From Cyclostephanos tholiformis (taxonomy: Eukaryota > Bacillariophyta > Thalassiosirophyceae > Thalassiosirales > Thalassiosiraceae), in contig JALLPB010000225.1 in the NCBI GenBank assembly GCA_036939975.1, positions 1 to 19,643 on the forward strand: 19,643 bases of DNA. Direction: 5' to 3'. Shown here piece after piece: positions 9,809 through 19,343 of the stretch. Below the pieces are notes generated by a model, which saw only the letters and a list, made by a program, of their open reading frames with translations, was not told the origin of the DNA and did no database searches. The translations under genes and the position numbers were made by a program. Each line of letters begins with the position of its first letter. Positions within the stretch are counted from its first letter, which is position 1.

Positions 9809-9824
9809 AAGTTTCGCTTATTCA
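9809..9824. repeat. Target-site duplication, left copy
   Basis: AAGTTTCGCTTATTCA matches 18227-18242 (AAGTTTTGCTTATTCA) at 15 of 16 positions. The one difference is C/T at a CpG. It lies exactly where the retrotransposon 3' region ends and recombinase-like coding begins. Confidence 0.75.
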
Positions 9825-10080
9825 ATAAATAAACTACTTCGTAAATTACCACTAACTCTACAGTGTAAATGCTAGGATAGATGAAAGTCTTTTTGATTGC
9901 CGTGTCTTTCCACAGCAAGGTCGCGGCGAGCCGACAGGGCTGAGCATCTTGGGCACCAGTTGGCGCCGTCAATGCCCGACCCCTTTGATATCAGTGCAGA
10001 ATGGCTGGAACCTTTCCAAACAGCCAGTAACAAGCTAAGTATGTAGCCTCAGACATTTGGGTATTATTGGAGCCTTGAAT
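9825..10080 (-). other. 3' region of the retrotransposon
   Basis: This lies between the last stop of ORF2 (10083-10081) and the left target-site duplication. It has no recognised domain. The minus strand ends with GTAGTTTATTTAT just before the duplication, AT-rich but without a poly(A) run. This is the part that would prime reverse transcription in an active copy. Confidence 0.55.
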
Positions 10081-10920
10081 TCAATTGGGTTTGTGGAGGC
10101 GCTTATGGGACTTCAGGTTGCCCATGATGGTTACTTGGTGAGGGCGCTTATGCACAAATTGGTCAAAAGATAGCTGGTGGATGTCAACCAGCTGGCTTAT
10201 CTCTGGTTGTAGAGATGCCCTATGCATCCTGTCGTGTTGAATTTGTTGTTCAACGGCCATTATGTCGAGCTTGGTTCCGCTTGGTATTTTGGTATTCAGC
10301 CTGTGATGTGTTCATTTCACATGCGCCCCCCTGGCTGACTCGATAGCCTTGGCCTTGATGGCCGCATCCATTGCTATTGTCCAGTATCGTTGAGTTTTGA
10401 GATTGGATTGTGTTAGTTTGGAAAAGTTTATTTTGAGGAGGAAATGGCTTTCTTCTGGAATCTCCTCTGGAGCTATCTCCAAGAGATCCCTGATTTGTTG
10501 CAATATCTCTATGGCTGTTTTGTTTTGGAGGTGTCCATGCCTTCTGTCATGAAGTGATATGTTCCGAAAAATCCATTTGGAATGTGTGATCTGGAAAATC
10601 TTGGAGATAAATTGTTTTGTCCAGTCTTCTCCATTCAGGTAGTTGCTAGAGATTGCAAGATGGAATGACTGTATTGTATAGAAGTGTGTTGATATATATC
10701 CCTCTGTGAAAGCTCTCCATCCAATGATGTCTTGGCTGGTGGCTAGGGCTTTAAATGGCAGAGACATGAAGCCCATCGTTGCAAGGGGCTTGTCACCTCT
10801 CATTAGGATGTATTTTGGTATCCAATACGCAATATCTGGGTCCGTCCTGTTCTCATGTGTCATCCATTTCTCCAGATCGTTGATGTTCTCCACCAGTAGA
10901 CATGTGCATTGGTTATTGGG

Positions 10921-10968
10921 GCACATCATAAGATGCGCTGCTGTCTCCCTGTGCCCGCAGTTTGGGCA
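10921..10968 (-). other. CCHC-type zinc knuckle of ORF2
   Basis: The sequence CPNCGHRETAAHLMMC gives spacing C-x2-C-x7-H-x3-C. Cysteine-histidine knuckles C-terminal to the polymerase are common in LINE ORF2 proteins and are thought to bind template RNA. All four ligands are intact in this copy. Confidence 0.75.
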
Positions 10969-11451
10969 CCGTTTGTCTGGAATGAGATCTCCCGAGTAAT
11001 GTCCGACCTGCACCCTTGTCCCGCTGAAGCTGGAGTGTTGTTTTGATCGCCACATTTTGTACATGTCCGCCTTGCTCTTCAAGGCATGGTCCAGGTGTTC
11101 CCAGTCCACTGTGGTAAACCTCTCGCTTGACCACTTGTCCCTGGTGCAAGAGGTCATATATTTCCGTGCAACCTCCTTGCTTGCGTGGAATCGAAGTGGG
11201 GGGATATATCTCCTGTCCTCTTTGGGTAGTAGCTGGGTAGAGTGGCCATGGTAGCCGTTGGTTATCACCGTCATAACCATGTGCTTGGCCATAGTGTTGC
11301 ATACGCAATTGAGTTTTTGAGTTGTCGTCAGCTGGTCCCAACTGAGCAGGCTGTCCATGTGGCCATATACATGAATGTAGCAGAAAGTGCCCTTGAACAA
11401 GTGTTTCACTGCTTTAATGTTGCAACCTATGTCAGCGCATTTTGCGCTAGG

Positions 11452-11764
11452 TCAGATGCGGCATTTATGCTGAGCTGATACCCCTAGGGCCCATTTGTTG
11501 TCACAGCATAGTGTTGCATTCCAGCCGGTGATGTTGTGGAACTCTGTCAATGCCTGTGCCAGTAAGTGCGTAGTGCACAATCCAAGAAGCTCCACTCTGT
11601 ATGAGCTTGCCAAGCTAGATCTTTCCCACAAGGACCCTGTCAGCCGCTTGCCCAAGGTGGTACAGAGTGTTATCCAGCCAACACCGCAGAGATTGTTTGC
11701 TTTCTTCCTGTCGTAGGATCCATTGGTGACCCACAACAGGGACCCAGTGCAAAGTCCATCAACC
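11452..11764 (-). other. RNase H domain remnant of ORF2
   Basis: Shows WVTNGSYDRKKANN (first active-site motif), SSYRVELLGL (second, Glu present) and LCCDNKWAL (third, Asp present). The first motif normally reads T-D-G-S; here codon 11724-11722 is AAT (Asn), so the first catalytic Asp is lost. The domain continues past the TGA at 11454 into PSAKCADI and the HVYGHMDSLLSWDQL segment, which carries the fourth conserved region. Confidence 0.75.
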
Positions 11765-11850
11765 ACCCATGATATGTCGGGGGGCAGACCGTTGACCCAA
11801 TCAATTGCATCCCACATCCACTCCCCTCCCCAGCTGTATAGGAACTCCCA

Positions 11851-11862
11851 AAAAACGAGGCA
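11851..11862 (-). other. Deletion junction inside ORF2
   Basis: Minus-strand reading runs AALICL then directly VFWEFLYSWGGEWMW in a single open frame. The first half is reverse-transcriptase sequence shortly after motif A. The second half is the segment just before RNase H. Polymerase motifs B, C (the xxDD box), D, E and the thumb are absent. The junction is in frame. Confidence 0.75.
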
Positions 11863-12594
11863 TATTAAGGCGGCTACAATGGCTGGTATGTTTCCGTTAG
11901 TGAGTACCAGCCAGACGAGTGGCATGATCACATGATTGACTTGGTCGTAGCAGTAAGCTGCGTTGGCTGAGGCAATGATCATTGGTTGTCTAGACTGCTG
12001 GGAGAGGTTGGCCATGAGCATGTTCTTGAATTTGGCATCCTTGGCTGTGCTCCCTTTTTTGCCTAAATAATTCCTCCAGTATGTATCCACTCTGGGTGAG
12101 CCTCTGCATGGCGGCCTTTCCAAAGATGAATTGGTTGTAGCAGTTGAAGTCTGCCTCATATAATTGTATTGCCCGCAACTTGTTGACCAGGCACACACCT
12201 GCAATCTTCTCCAGCATTACCTGAAGCCCCATGCTCCAATTCTCTGAGAGAATTCCACTCCTAGCCACAACTGTGAGTTGTTTAGCAAGAACCTCTGTAC
12301 TCATTTGATTGCGCATAGCTGCCTTATAATGCCCATAGTGAACTCCTGACATAGACAAGGATGTGAAGTTGTTTACTTTTTCCAGAAGGCACGAAAGTCA
12401 TCCGGGGAGATGATAATCTTGCCCACCTCACCATTAATCACTTTTATCCCTAGCTTGCCAATTTCTTCAAGAATCAGTTTGGTTGCTAGGTCCAGGTCGA
12501 AAGGGATATCGTATGTGCCCGAGATGATTGAGCATGCCAGTTTTTCATCTGAGAGGTATCGTAGCCTGTTGCCAAGCAGTGAGGACATAATAGG

Positions 12595-12672
12595 TGTTTT
12601 CTTTCTGTTTCCTCGTGATGTGTTTCATAATTTATTTACATCTTTTTCATTGCAGGTTCTGCATCAACTCAA
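12595..12672. other. 78-nt insertion in ORF2, intron-like on the plus strand
   Basis: On the minus strand the conserved run ending CFTLAHN and the run starting PIMSSLLGNRL are normally almost contiguous, but 78 nt with a stop separate them. On the plus strand the insert runs from just after AATAGG through TGTTTTCTTTC to a pyrimidine tract and TTTTTCATTGCAG (to 12655), resembling a short intron end. The coding strand is the other one, so splicing of ORF2 RNA would not use these sites. Confidence 0.45.
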
Positions 12673-14663
12673 GTTATGAGCTAATGTGAAGCACACCTCA
12701 CATTTGTGCTGTATAGCTTGCTCGACATTTTCCTGAATCACGTACTCTTTCACCTCCCTGTTTACCACCCGTTGCACCCAAAGAACGCTTGGGCTGTGTA
12801 GGTCCTTTATGGTTCATTTAATTAAGTGCTCCATCCTCTTGCTTTCCTCCCGGTGGCACTTCTGCTTGATTGCTGCTACCCATTTGGGCTGCCGCCTGGT
12901 TTGAGCATCAATTAAGCAATCCCAAAGATGTATTTTTTGCAAACCCTTGGCCTGCCTCCAGAGGTCAGCCTTGTGGATACGCGCAAGCTGGAGGCCATCT
13001 TCGAGTTCTTCCTTTGTCAAGGACTCGGGATGTTGGATATGCTGTCACTGTGCAAAGTGAAGGATGTTGCCTACATTTCTTGCTTTGCCCTCATGCCATC
13101 TGATTAGTTGAAGGTATGCATGGATACGGTCATACCACATTTGCACTGTTGGGTTGAAATCAGAATCTGGCTGCAAAATCTTCCGGCACTTTTTCTCAGC
13201 ATGCACCCTTATCTCTGTCATCTGCTTGTATAGCTTGATGATCATGGCACGGAGCCAGCCTGGTGAGGGGTATCTGCAGTAGCGTGTCATTTTGTCAACC
13301 GCGTCCAGCTGTTCAACTATTTAATGAATCTCAAATTGCTCGTGAACAATTTCATTATATTATTTGACTGAGTCAGGCTGTGACATGACTAGCCAGCGCT
13401 TACTGGTTGGCACACTTTGTACCTAAATTCGCCCAGTAAGGAACTGGTGGAGATGTTGAAGCAGAGGCTGCAATGATCGCCTGGACTTTCCACAAATGTC
13501 AGCATGCATAGGTTGACTATCTCTACCTCTGGGGACTTGTATGCCCTGTCTATTGGAGATTTGCCGGCCAGGTGAGTGTATAGAGGGTTGGAGCCCCAGC
13601 ATTTGTGTGAGAATTCCTCCATTGCTGACTTGCACTCCTGCAGTTGTCAGTAAAAACTGTTATGTAGCAGGTGGCCATTCACGTCAATCACCAATACTAT
13701 ACATTCGCCTGCCCCCCTCCATTCTTTGATTTGCTTGGAAAGGTCAGTGTCGAACATGGTGACTGGATCTGTTTGCATGCCGTGAGATTGGATGTAACGT
13801 AGATGCTGCTGATACACTGTTTTTAAGCCTTTTGTCTTCCAGCCGCAGGGTCGATAGGCAACAACTATCCTAGTGATGTGGGTAGGGTTGCAGTAGAATG
13901 GCCATGAGCACCAGTGGCCCAACCCCCTTGGATCCACTGATGGTTTTCATGCATACTTGATGAATTTGCGTCGGAGCACCATGTCTGTGCCTCCTGGTTG
14001 GTGTTTGCCCAACACCTCGTCTGTTTCAGTCATGTTATGTGCCATGACAGAGCAAGTTTTGCGCTCATCCTCCCTGAACCAAGATGCCAGGTTTGCAGAC
14101 GAGTTCACTTTTGACCAATTGAAATTTAGTTCCATAAAGGTGCAAAGATTTATGTCGTATGTCCGGATGAGTTGTTCAGTGGTGGTGATTTTTATCTCCC
14201 TGATTTCCTTGGATGCGCAACCCCCCATCTGGCTGACGAGTACCTGCATCGTGCCATCTTCCCTCTCCATAGGTATTTCCCCTAGCCTCTCTACGTTGTA
14301 CCTGATGAGCTTCTTCTCCATCGCTCTCATTTCCATCTCTACTGATATATGGTTGAGTTCCTCCTCAGTTCTCCTGTCGTGCCATTCCATTACCAGCCCT
14401 TTCTTGAGTAATGTTTGACATCTATCTAACATTTTCTTAATATCTATGTAGTTTAACTTTGCAAGATTCCCCTCTTGCCTGTACATATATTGCCCTAATG
14501 GCTGCCCCTGAGAACGAAATGACCTTAATGCTGACCAATCGTCCCTGAGGGTGGTTGCCCTCTTAGCAGCGCCCCATCGTCTAGGGGCACTGGTGGTGCT
14601 ATTTGCCGCAGTAGGTGATGTTCCCCCTCTGTTGCTGCAGCTGCAAGGGAGGGTCATCTAGCA

Positions 14664-17600
14664 CTATTCACCATCCGCCATGCTCATGGATTGCACTCCC
14701 TCCTTGTCCCCTCCTGCCTCTTGGAGAGGCTCAGTGATTGCCCTTTCTGCAGGGCTGGTCGGATGGGCACTGGGTAGTGGTCCCTGAGTCTTACTGGCTG
14801 GTTCTTTGTCCGTTGCGGTTAAATCTCTGAGAGTACCACCCTTTGTGTCTTCCTGGCTTTTGTTGACCGCCGCCTGGTCCGTGCTCTTGTTGTCAGTGGC
14901 ACAAACCGACATAATTGTGGCCTCAGTGTGGCATTCACATGGTTCTGTTTGGTCGACGGTTGTCTCCTCTTCCTCGTTGTCCTCAAATTTGGTGAGGTCA
15001 TGGCACTTGCTTTCGTTAAAATTCATAATGTTGTTTGGGTCCTCACCTGCTTCTGCAAACATAAATTGAATCAGTTGTTCTGGTAGATATTTGAACTTGG
15101 CAGGGACTCTGGCTAGCTGTCCTGTGAGCTCTTCCTTAATTATCTTGAGGCAAATCCACATGGCCTTTGCAGAGGGTCCTGCTGCATTCCACAATGCATG
15201 TAAGAAGGACTTCGGATTTGCATATTTCTTGTGAACCTTGCATCGAACTCCCCAAATGAAACTTTTTGTGCGTTGCTCGCGTAGTCCAGGAGGTGCAAGT
15301 CCAGGTCGTCAGATTGGATGCTCATGTCATCATCCTCAAAATAACTACCCTCCTTGTCATCTGAGCTAAGTTGTAGAAAGGATGTTGCCTTTTTTATTTT
15401 TGCCGTCAGGTTTGAGACTTCATTAGCGCTGCCCTGCCGGGATGATTCTGACCTGACCTTGCTAGCTCCTCCTCTTCCCCTGAGTCCTCCTCCATGACAT
15501 CCTCATCCTGGCCTGCCCGTGCTCTCTCCTCCATTGTTTTGGTAGTCAATATATCCATCCCATTGATAGCTACTCGGTTGATGCAAGGTGACTCGTCCAT
15601 GTTCTCCTCACCTTCTTCCAAGCCTTCCTCTGAGTAGTGTGTCACTTTGGACATTCCTATGCTGTACACCGACTGCACAAGAGTGGATGTTGGTTCCTGT
15701 GTCTCTTTTGCTGCCATCCTCTTGGCCAAGTGATGTGATGTCACAGACAGTGCCACATTGAAGTTATGTGCTTCGATTGCCCCTTCCTTAGCTTTGCCGT
15801 ATGCGATTGCCATGGCATCATATCCGAGGCCAACAAAGGATTGTCTCCTCTCCTAGTCCGAGAGACCTAAGGTCAGATCATAGATGCCTTCAAAGTTTGA
15901 CACGCCAATAATGTCGTCCTCATCTGTGTTATCCACCACTGTGTGACCTAAGTCTTTGAGATTCTTCAATCTAGAAACCTTCTGCTGCTGGGTGAGGGTG
16001 AAGCAGTGCCGTATCAACTTGTTAATGTCCTCTGTAACACATCCATGGCATCTGAGCCATCAATATACCTGTGCCCCGGGGCAAGTCACAAATGCCACAA
16101 TGTGTTCTGAAATCTCCTGAACTACACTGGAGAAGTACCCGGTGGTTAATCCATTTGTGTCTGTGGATACGCATATCCACACCTTTTTGCCATTGATTTC
16201 CGTCATGCTGAAGATGTCTCGGACCGATGTGGTAGTGGGTGGCCTTGCATTTCTGTCCGCGTCTGGCAGAAGTCGGAGTGTAAATGTGGTGTCTGTGTCA
16301 ATCAGTCCCTCCAGTAATGTGGCCCCCATGCTGAGCTGAAATAATCCATGTGTCTGGACCATCTGTATATACCTGGTTTTTTCCACGTGGGAGCTCTTTT
16401 TGTTTGGTATCTCTACACTAAAAGCAGTGTTGCCCCAGTGTTTGTGCCATACTTTCATCTCCTTGGCGTAAGAGAGCAGAATTTGTACCCTCGCATAGTC
16501 CGGTTTGTGAATGTGTAGGACGTATGCAAGGCAAGCATCGTTTGTGCCTTGTTTTTGTTTCTTCTCCTCTGCCCCTTCCCAGGGCATTCCAGCAGGAAAC
16601 TCTTTGACGCCAGCGTAGCTTGGCCACTTGGATATTCGTTGGTGTGAAAACTTGTACTCCAAATTGTTGTCATCTAGTAGCTTCCATTCCACCATTTTTA
16701 ATTCTTTGTCGAGGATCTGTTTAACCATTTCCACCTCGATCGTGTTGGGGACTTCTAGGAATAGTTGCCTTGCTACTGTATTCACCTCCTGGCATTGCTT
16801 GTAATAGATTGCATAGCCCATGTGCCACAGATCCCCAGCTGCTTCCTTGAGACATTTCTGCGGCTCAAGGGTGAATCCCATAACCGCCAAACCTTTGATT
16901 ACCCTACCCCCATCTTGATTTATACTGTCAAATGCCTGTTCATTTGTTATCATAAAGTACCGGCAAAGTATCACTTGGAACGCTGGTAGATCCCCCTTTT
17001 CTTTTATAGGAGGTCTAATAGAATCTGATTTGTCGATGGCAAAGAAAACAGCTTTCTTGTTGATGTAGGTTTGGAGGAAGGAGAGTGCCGCCATTAATTT
17101 CTTTCCAAATACGTATTGTGAATGCAACCACGCATTTCTTGTATTGAATTGCCGGGTCTGGTTCGCATGAACTGATCTTGCTTACCACATCTGCAAATGA
17201 GGCGGTTTTCTTCACCTTACTGTTGGTTCCCTTCAGTGATGGTGTTTTTGTCCCCTTTTTCCGTAGAGATCCCCTAATTGACTCCAGATTCATGGCTGGG
17301 CCATTGCGCTCAGGTGCCGATCACTCCTCATCTGACTTTGTCCGTTTGCTTTGCCGGGACAGCTCATTGTCTGAATTTTTCCGGTGGGCTGCCTGGTCTT
17401 TTTGTTGGGGTTGCGTTCTGTGTCGTGACTGCCACCCCCTTCCTTCTCCCTGTTTTGCATGTACGCTGTGGATTTAGACGGGGTTGTTGTTCCCTCTGAT
17501 GCAATCGGTGAAATCCCCCCCCCCCCCCTCTGTGGTAGTCTCCTTGTTTTTGTACCTTTTCTTCTTCTTGACAGTGTTGATTGGAGTTCCTTCCCGGGAT

Positions 17601-17785
17601 GGTGGTTGAACTCTGGCACCCTTTCCAAAGAATTCTTCTAATCCCTTCTTTTTCATCTTCTTGGCATTCACTTGCTCCTGTTTTTTGGCATTGTGGCTGG
17701 GTGTTACCATCGTTGATTTGCTCCGTGTTGGTGTGGCTGCAATCTTGTCACATTTTCGGGCTGATTTTCCTCCGTGTGTGTTCAT
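14664..17785 (-). pseudogene. Retrotransposon ORF1: gag-like protein, inactivated
   Basis: About 1,040 codons from ATG 17785 to the TAA/TAG-rich end at 14664, directly before ORF2. In order: a Lys/Arg-rich basic N-terminus (17785 to about 17200); KTASFADVV (near 17200); then a long conserved block from 17127 to 16063 (GFTLEPQKCL, LWHMGYAIYYKQCQEVNT, FPAGMPWEGAEEKKQKQGTN, WHKHWGNTAFSVEIP, MVQTHGLFQLSMGATLLEG, SMTEINGKKVWICVS); a region with LIRHCFTLTQQQKVS and GIYDLTLGLSD; acidic stretches near 15500; and an FLHALWNAAGPSAKAMWICLK block near 15200. I recall this as the ORF1 partner of the same diatom LINE family; no textbook RNA-binding domain is seen. Damage: frame change at a 14-C run (17515-17528), another near 17110, TGA at 16062-16060 at a Trp position, TAG at 15855-15853, and a one-base loss near 15231. 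Confidence 0.8.
17515..17528. repeat. 14-base C homopolymer causing a frame change in ORF1
   Basis: Fourteen consecutive C on the plus strand (poly-G in the ORF1 coding strand). Reading passes from the frame of KKKKRYKNKETTTEGGGG to the frame of ISPIASEGTTTPSKS across this run. Slippage during replication, or a sequencing or assembly length error, are both possible. Confidence 0.7.
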
Positions 17786-18226
17786 TTCCTAAATTTTTAC
17801 TCACCGTCACCAAGGTTGGGATTATTGCTGTCCTCTGTTTCCCACTCGCTTTCATCACGTCCATATGTTCGTTGATGTGATTGGAGGTTTGTTGAAATTC
17901 CTGCATTGGAGTATTATACCTCCTATGCATCAGATGAATGATAAAATTTGTAAAACGTGCTGACCGGAAGACTGCATGGCTTTCCGCCCCCTCCTGATAT
18001 TATAGATTTATCCTGTTGGTCAGATACCTTCCTTCCTGTCTGCTTGCCTTGGTAACTCTTGGTGGAGTCACTGAGATCAATTATTGATGGTGTTTTTGTG
18101 TATTAATAATGCATTCAAGTTGTTGAAATCCAACGTAGATTCCAATATGGTCTCTATGCAATGATATTACTTAGTATCTGATTTACTAAAAATCATGCTA
18201 TTAGACTCATTCTACCGCAAAAAAAT
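17786..18226 (-). other. 5' untranslated region of the retrotransposon
   Basis: About 440 bp between the right target-site duplication and the ORF1 start. The minus strand begins with a T-run followed by GCGGTAGAATGAG. A LINE 5' region usually carries an internal promoter, but I see no defined motif. A short frame here (17930-17748) overlaps the ORF1 start and has no recognisable domain. Confidence 0.5.
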
Positions 18227-18242
18227 AAGTTTTGCTTATTCA
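18227..18242. repeat. Target-site duplication, right copy
   Basis: AAGTTTTGCTTATTCA, 15 of 16 identical to 9809-9824. It sits 441 bp upstream of the ORF1 start, so it marks the 5' end of the retrotransposon. Read across the two copies with the element removed, the minus strand would continue from this flank straight into the second recombinase gene. Confidence 0.75.
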
Positions 18243-19343
18243 GGTCCTTTCTAATGAAGTGTCCCAAGAATTACACTGAAGATCCTCCTTTCAATCCTCT
18301 ATCACCCGTATCTTCCAATATTCCAATGACGACTTGACCCTGCTTGGTCAAAACCAAGCGGACCAAGCCCTCACCGTGGGAGTGTGTTGGACCACAGCCC
18401 ACCAGTACAAAAGTACCAGCACGCCTGACTGCTAGTGAGTTATTAGACTCTGTACCCCTCAAGCCCACGCCGAAGGATGTCAGCTGGTGTGACTCCTTAT
18501 TTCAATGTCATCACACTACAACCACTCCTTTTTGTAGGCAGTTTCCTCTCCAGATCCAAGCCACTGCAGAGTATCAAGGCTAGTCTCATTAATTATATTA
18601 ATATCTCCAATCCCAATGTCAATTGGTGGGTAGTAATATAATTGCTCTCATCTCAACAATGACAGCATCCATTTCATCGTCAATTTTTTACGACATTGTG
18701 ATCGGCTGATTTGATGCTAGCTCTGACACTTGTTTTGCACTTGGAGCTGGAATTTTTTACGAACTATCATTAGCAATTGATTAAATGATTAAGACAGATT
18801 ATCTTTTTGATAATTTCTTTTTAGTTTTATACTTCTAACTGTAGACAGTTAGGATAATTGGTGCTCAGCCCGATTGATTTGATTGGTGGTATTTGCTTAC
18901 CAGGTCATTTAGACATGGTCATTTAAGTCAATGGGGTTGATGAGGTCACTCAGGTGATGCATCAGCATGAAAGATGCCTCAGCTGGCCCGTTTGATGAGT
19001 GATGGATCAGGATCTGAGGCCAGCAATGATTGATCGGCTCTGCCAATCAATACAATTTGCTTCTGAAGGCAATCTCAGCGTGATTTTTATGTGGCTTCAA
19101 GGCCTGACTGGACAACAATCTCATCAGAGTCCATGAGTGGTTTCAATGCAATTTAAACACGGATGGAGAATCGGGATCTCACACAAGTGAGGATCTTGCC
19201 TTCGGCTTTTTTCAAAGAACAAAACTTGTTTGCAGGCCAGTTTCTTGCAAACGGCGATGGTTTGGCTCTTGTAGAGCATTAGGATGGGTCTCTCAATGGA
19301 GCCTTTGCTTTCAGGACACTGATTCTCTTCCACTGGAAGGTAC

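Larger units (their letters stand above)
10081..14657 (-). pseudogene. Retrotransposon ORF2: endonuclease, partial reverse transcriptase, RNase H, zinc knuckle
   Basis: Starts at ATG 14657 just after the ORF1 stop. N-terminal and APE-type endonuclease domain: FMELNFNWS (catalytic Glu), GGTDMVLRRKF, PRGLGHWCSWPF, VIDVNGH, IDRAYKSPEVEIVN and ESPGDH (Asp-His), about 14657-13400. A linker follows (WLRAMIIKLYKQMTEIRVHAEK; AKGLQKIHLWDCLIDAQ). Reverse transcriptase fingers: SGVHYGHYKAA (about 12350), LEKIAGVCLVNKLRAIQL and motif A (ANAAYCYDQV, about 11964). The rest of the polymerase is deleted. RNase H begins near 11740 (TNGSYDR, YRVELLGL, CDNKWAL). A CX2CX7HX3C knuckle lies at 10968-10921. In-frame TGA stops are at 13949, 13649, 13047, 11454 and 10314. 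TAA stops are at 13362 and 13323. Frameshifts are near 13397, 12815, 12381 and 12060. The frame stays open to 10081 after the TGA at 10314. Confidence 0.87.
9825..18226 (-). mobile_element. Non-LTR (LINE-type) retrotransposon, 8.4 kb, internally deleted
   Basis: A two-ORF element on the minus strand: 5' untranslated region (18226 to about 17786), gag-like ORF1, a 6-nt gap, ORF2 with endonuclease, reverse transcriptase remnant, RNase H and zinc knuckle, then a 3' region to 9825. It is bracketed by a 16-bp target-site duplication. No long terminal repeats are seen, and no poly(A) tail is obvious at the 3' end. The APE-endonuclease plus RNase H order fits RNase H-bearing LINE clades such as I, Tad or Ambal; I do not choose among them. 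Both ORFs are broken and ORF2 has lost the polymerase core, so this copy cannot move on its own. Confidence 0.88.

Noticed and set aside
5932..13949. Reassigned TGA codon (alternative genetic code) instead of stops
   Set aside because: TGA also appears where relatives have Trp, and TAA/TAG stops and frameshifts occur in the same genes. Decay explains all of them without a new code.
13957..14418. 153-codon plus-strand open frame
   Set aside because: Lies antisense to the conserved endonuclease part of ORF2. The minus-strand reading carries the recognisable motifs.
17178..17880. Overlapping plus-strand open frames (17178-17477, 17581-17880)
   Set aside because: Antisense shadows of the basic N-terminus of ORF1. 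Their hydrophobic look comes from the complement of Lys/Arg-rich codons.
9825..18226. LTR retrotransposon or integrated virus
   Set aside because: No long terminal repeats, protease or integrase are visible. An APE-type endonuclease and 16-bp target duplications fit a non-LTR element.
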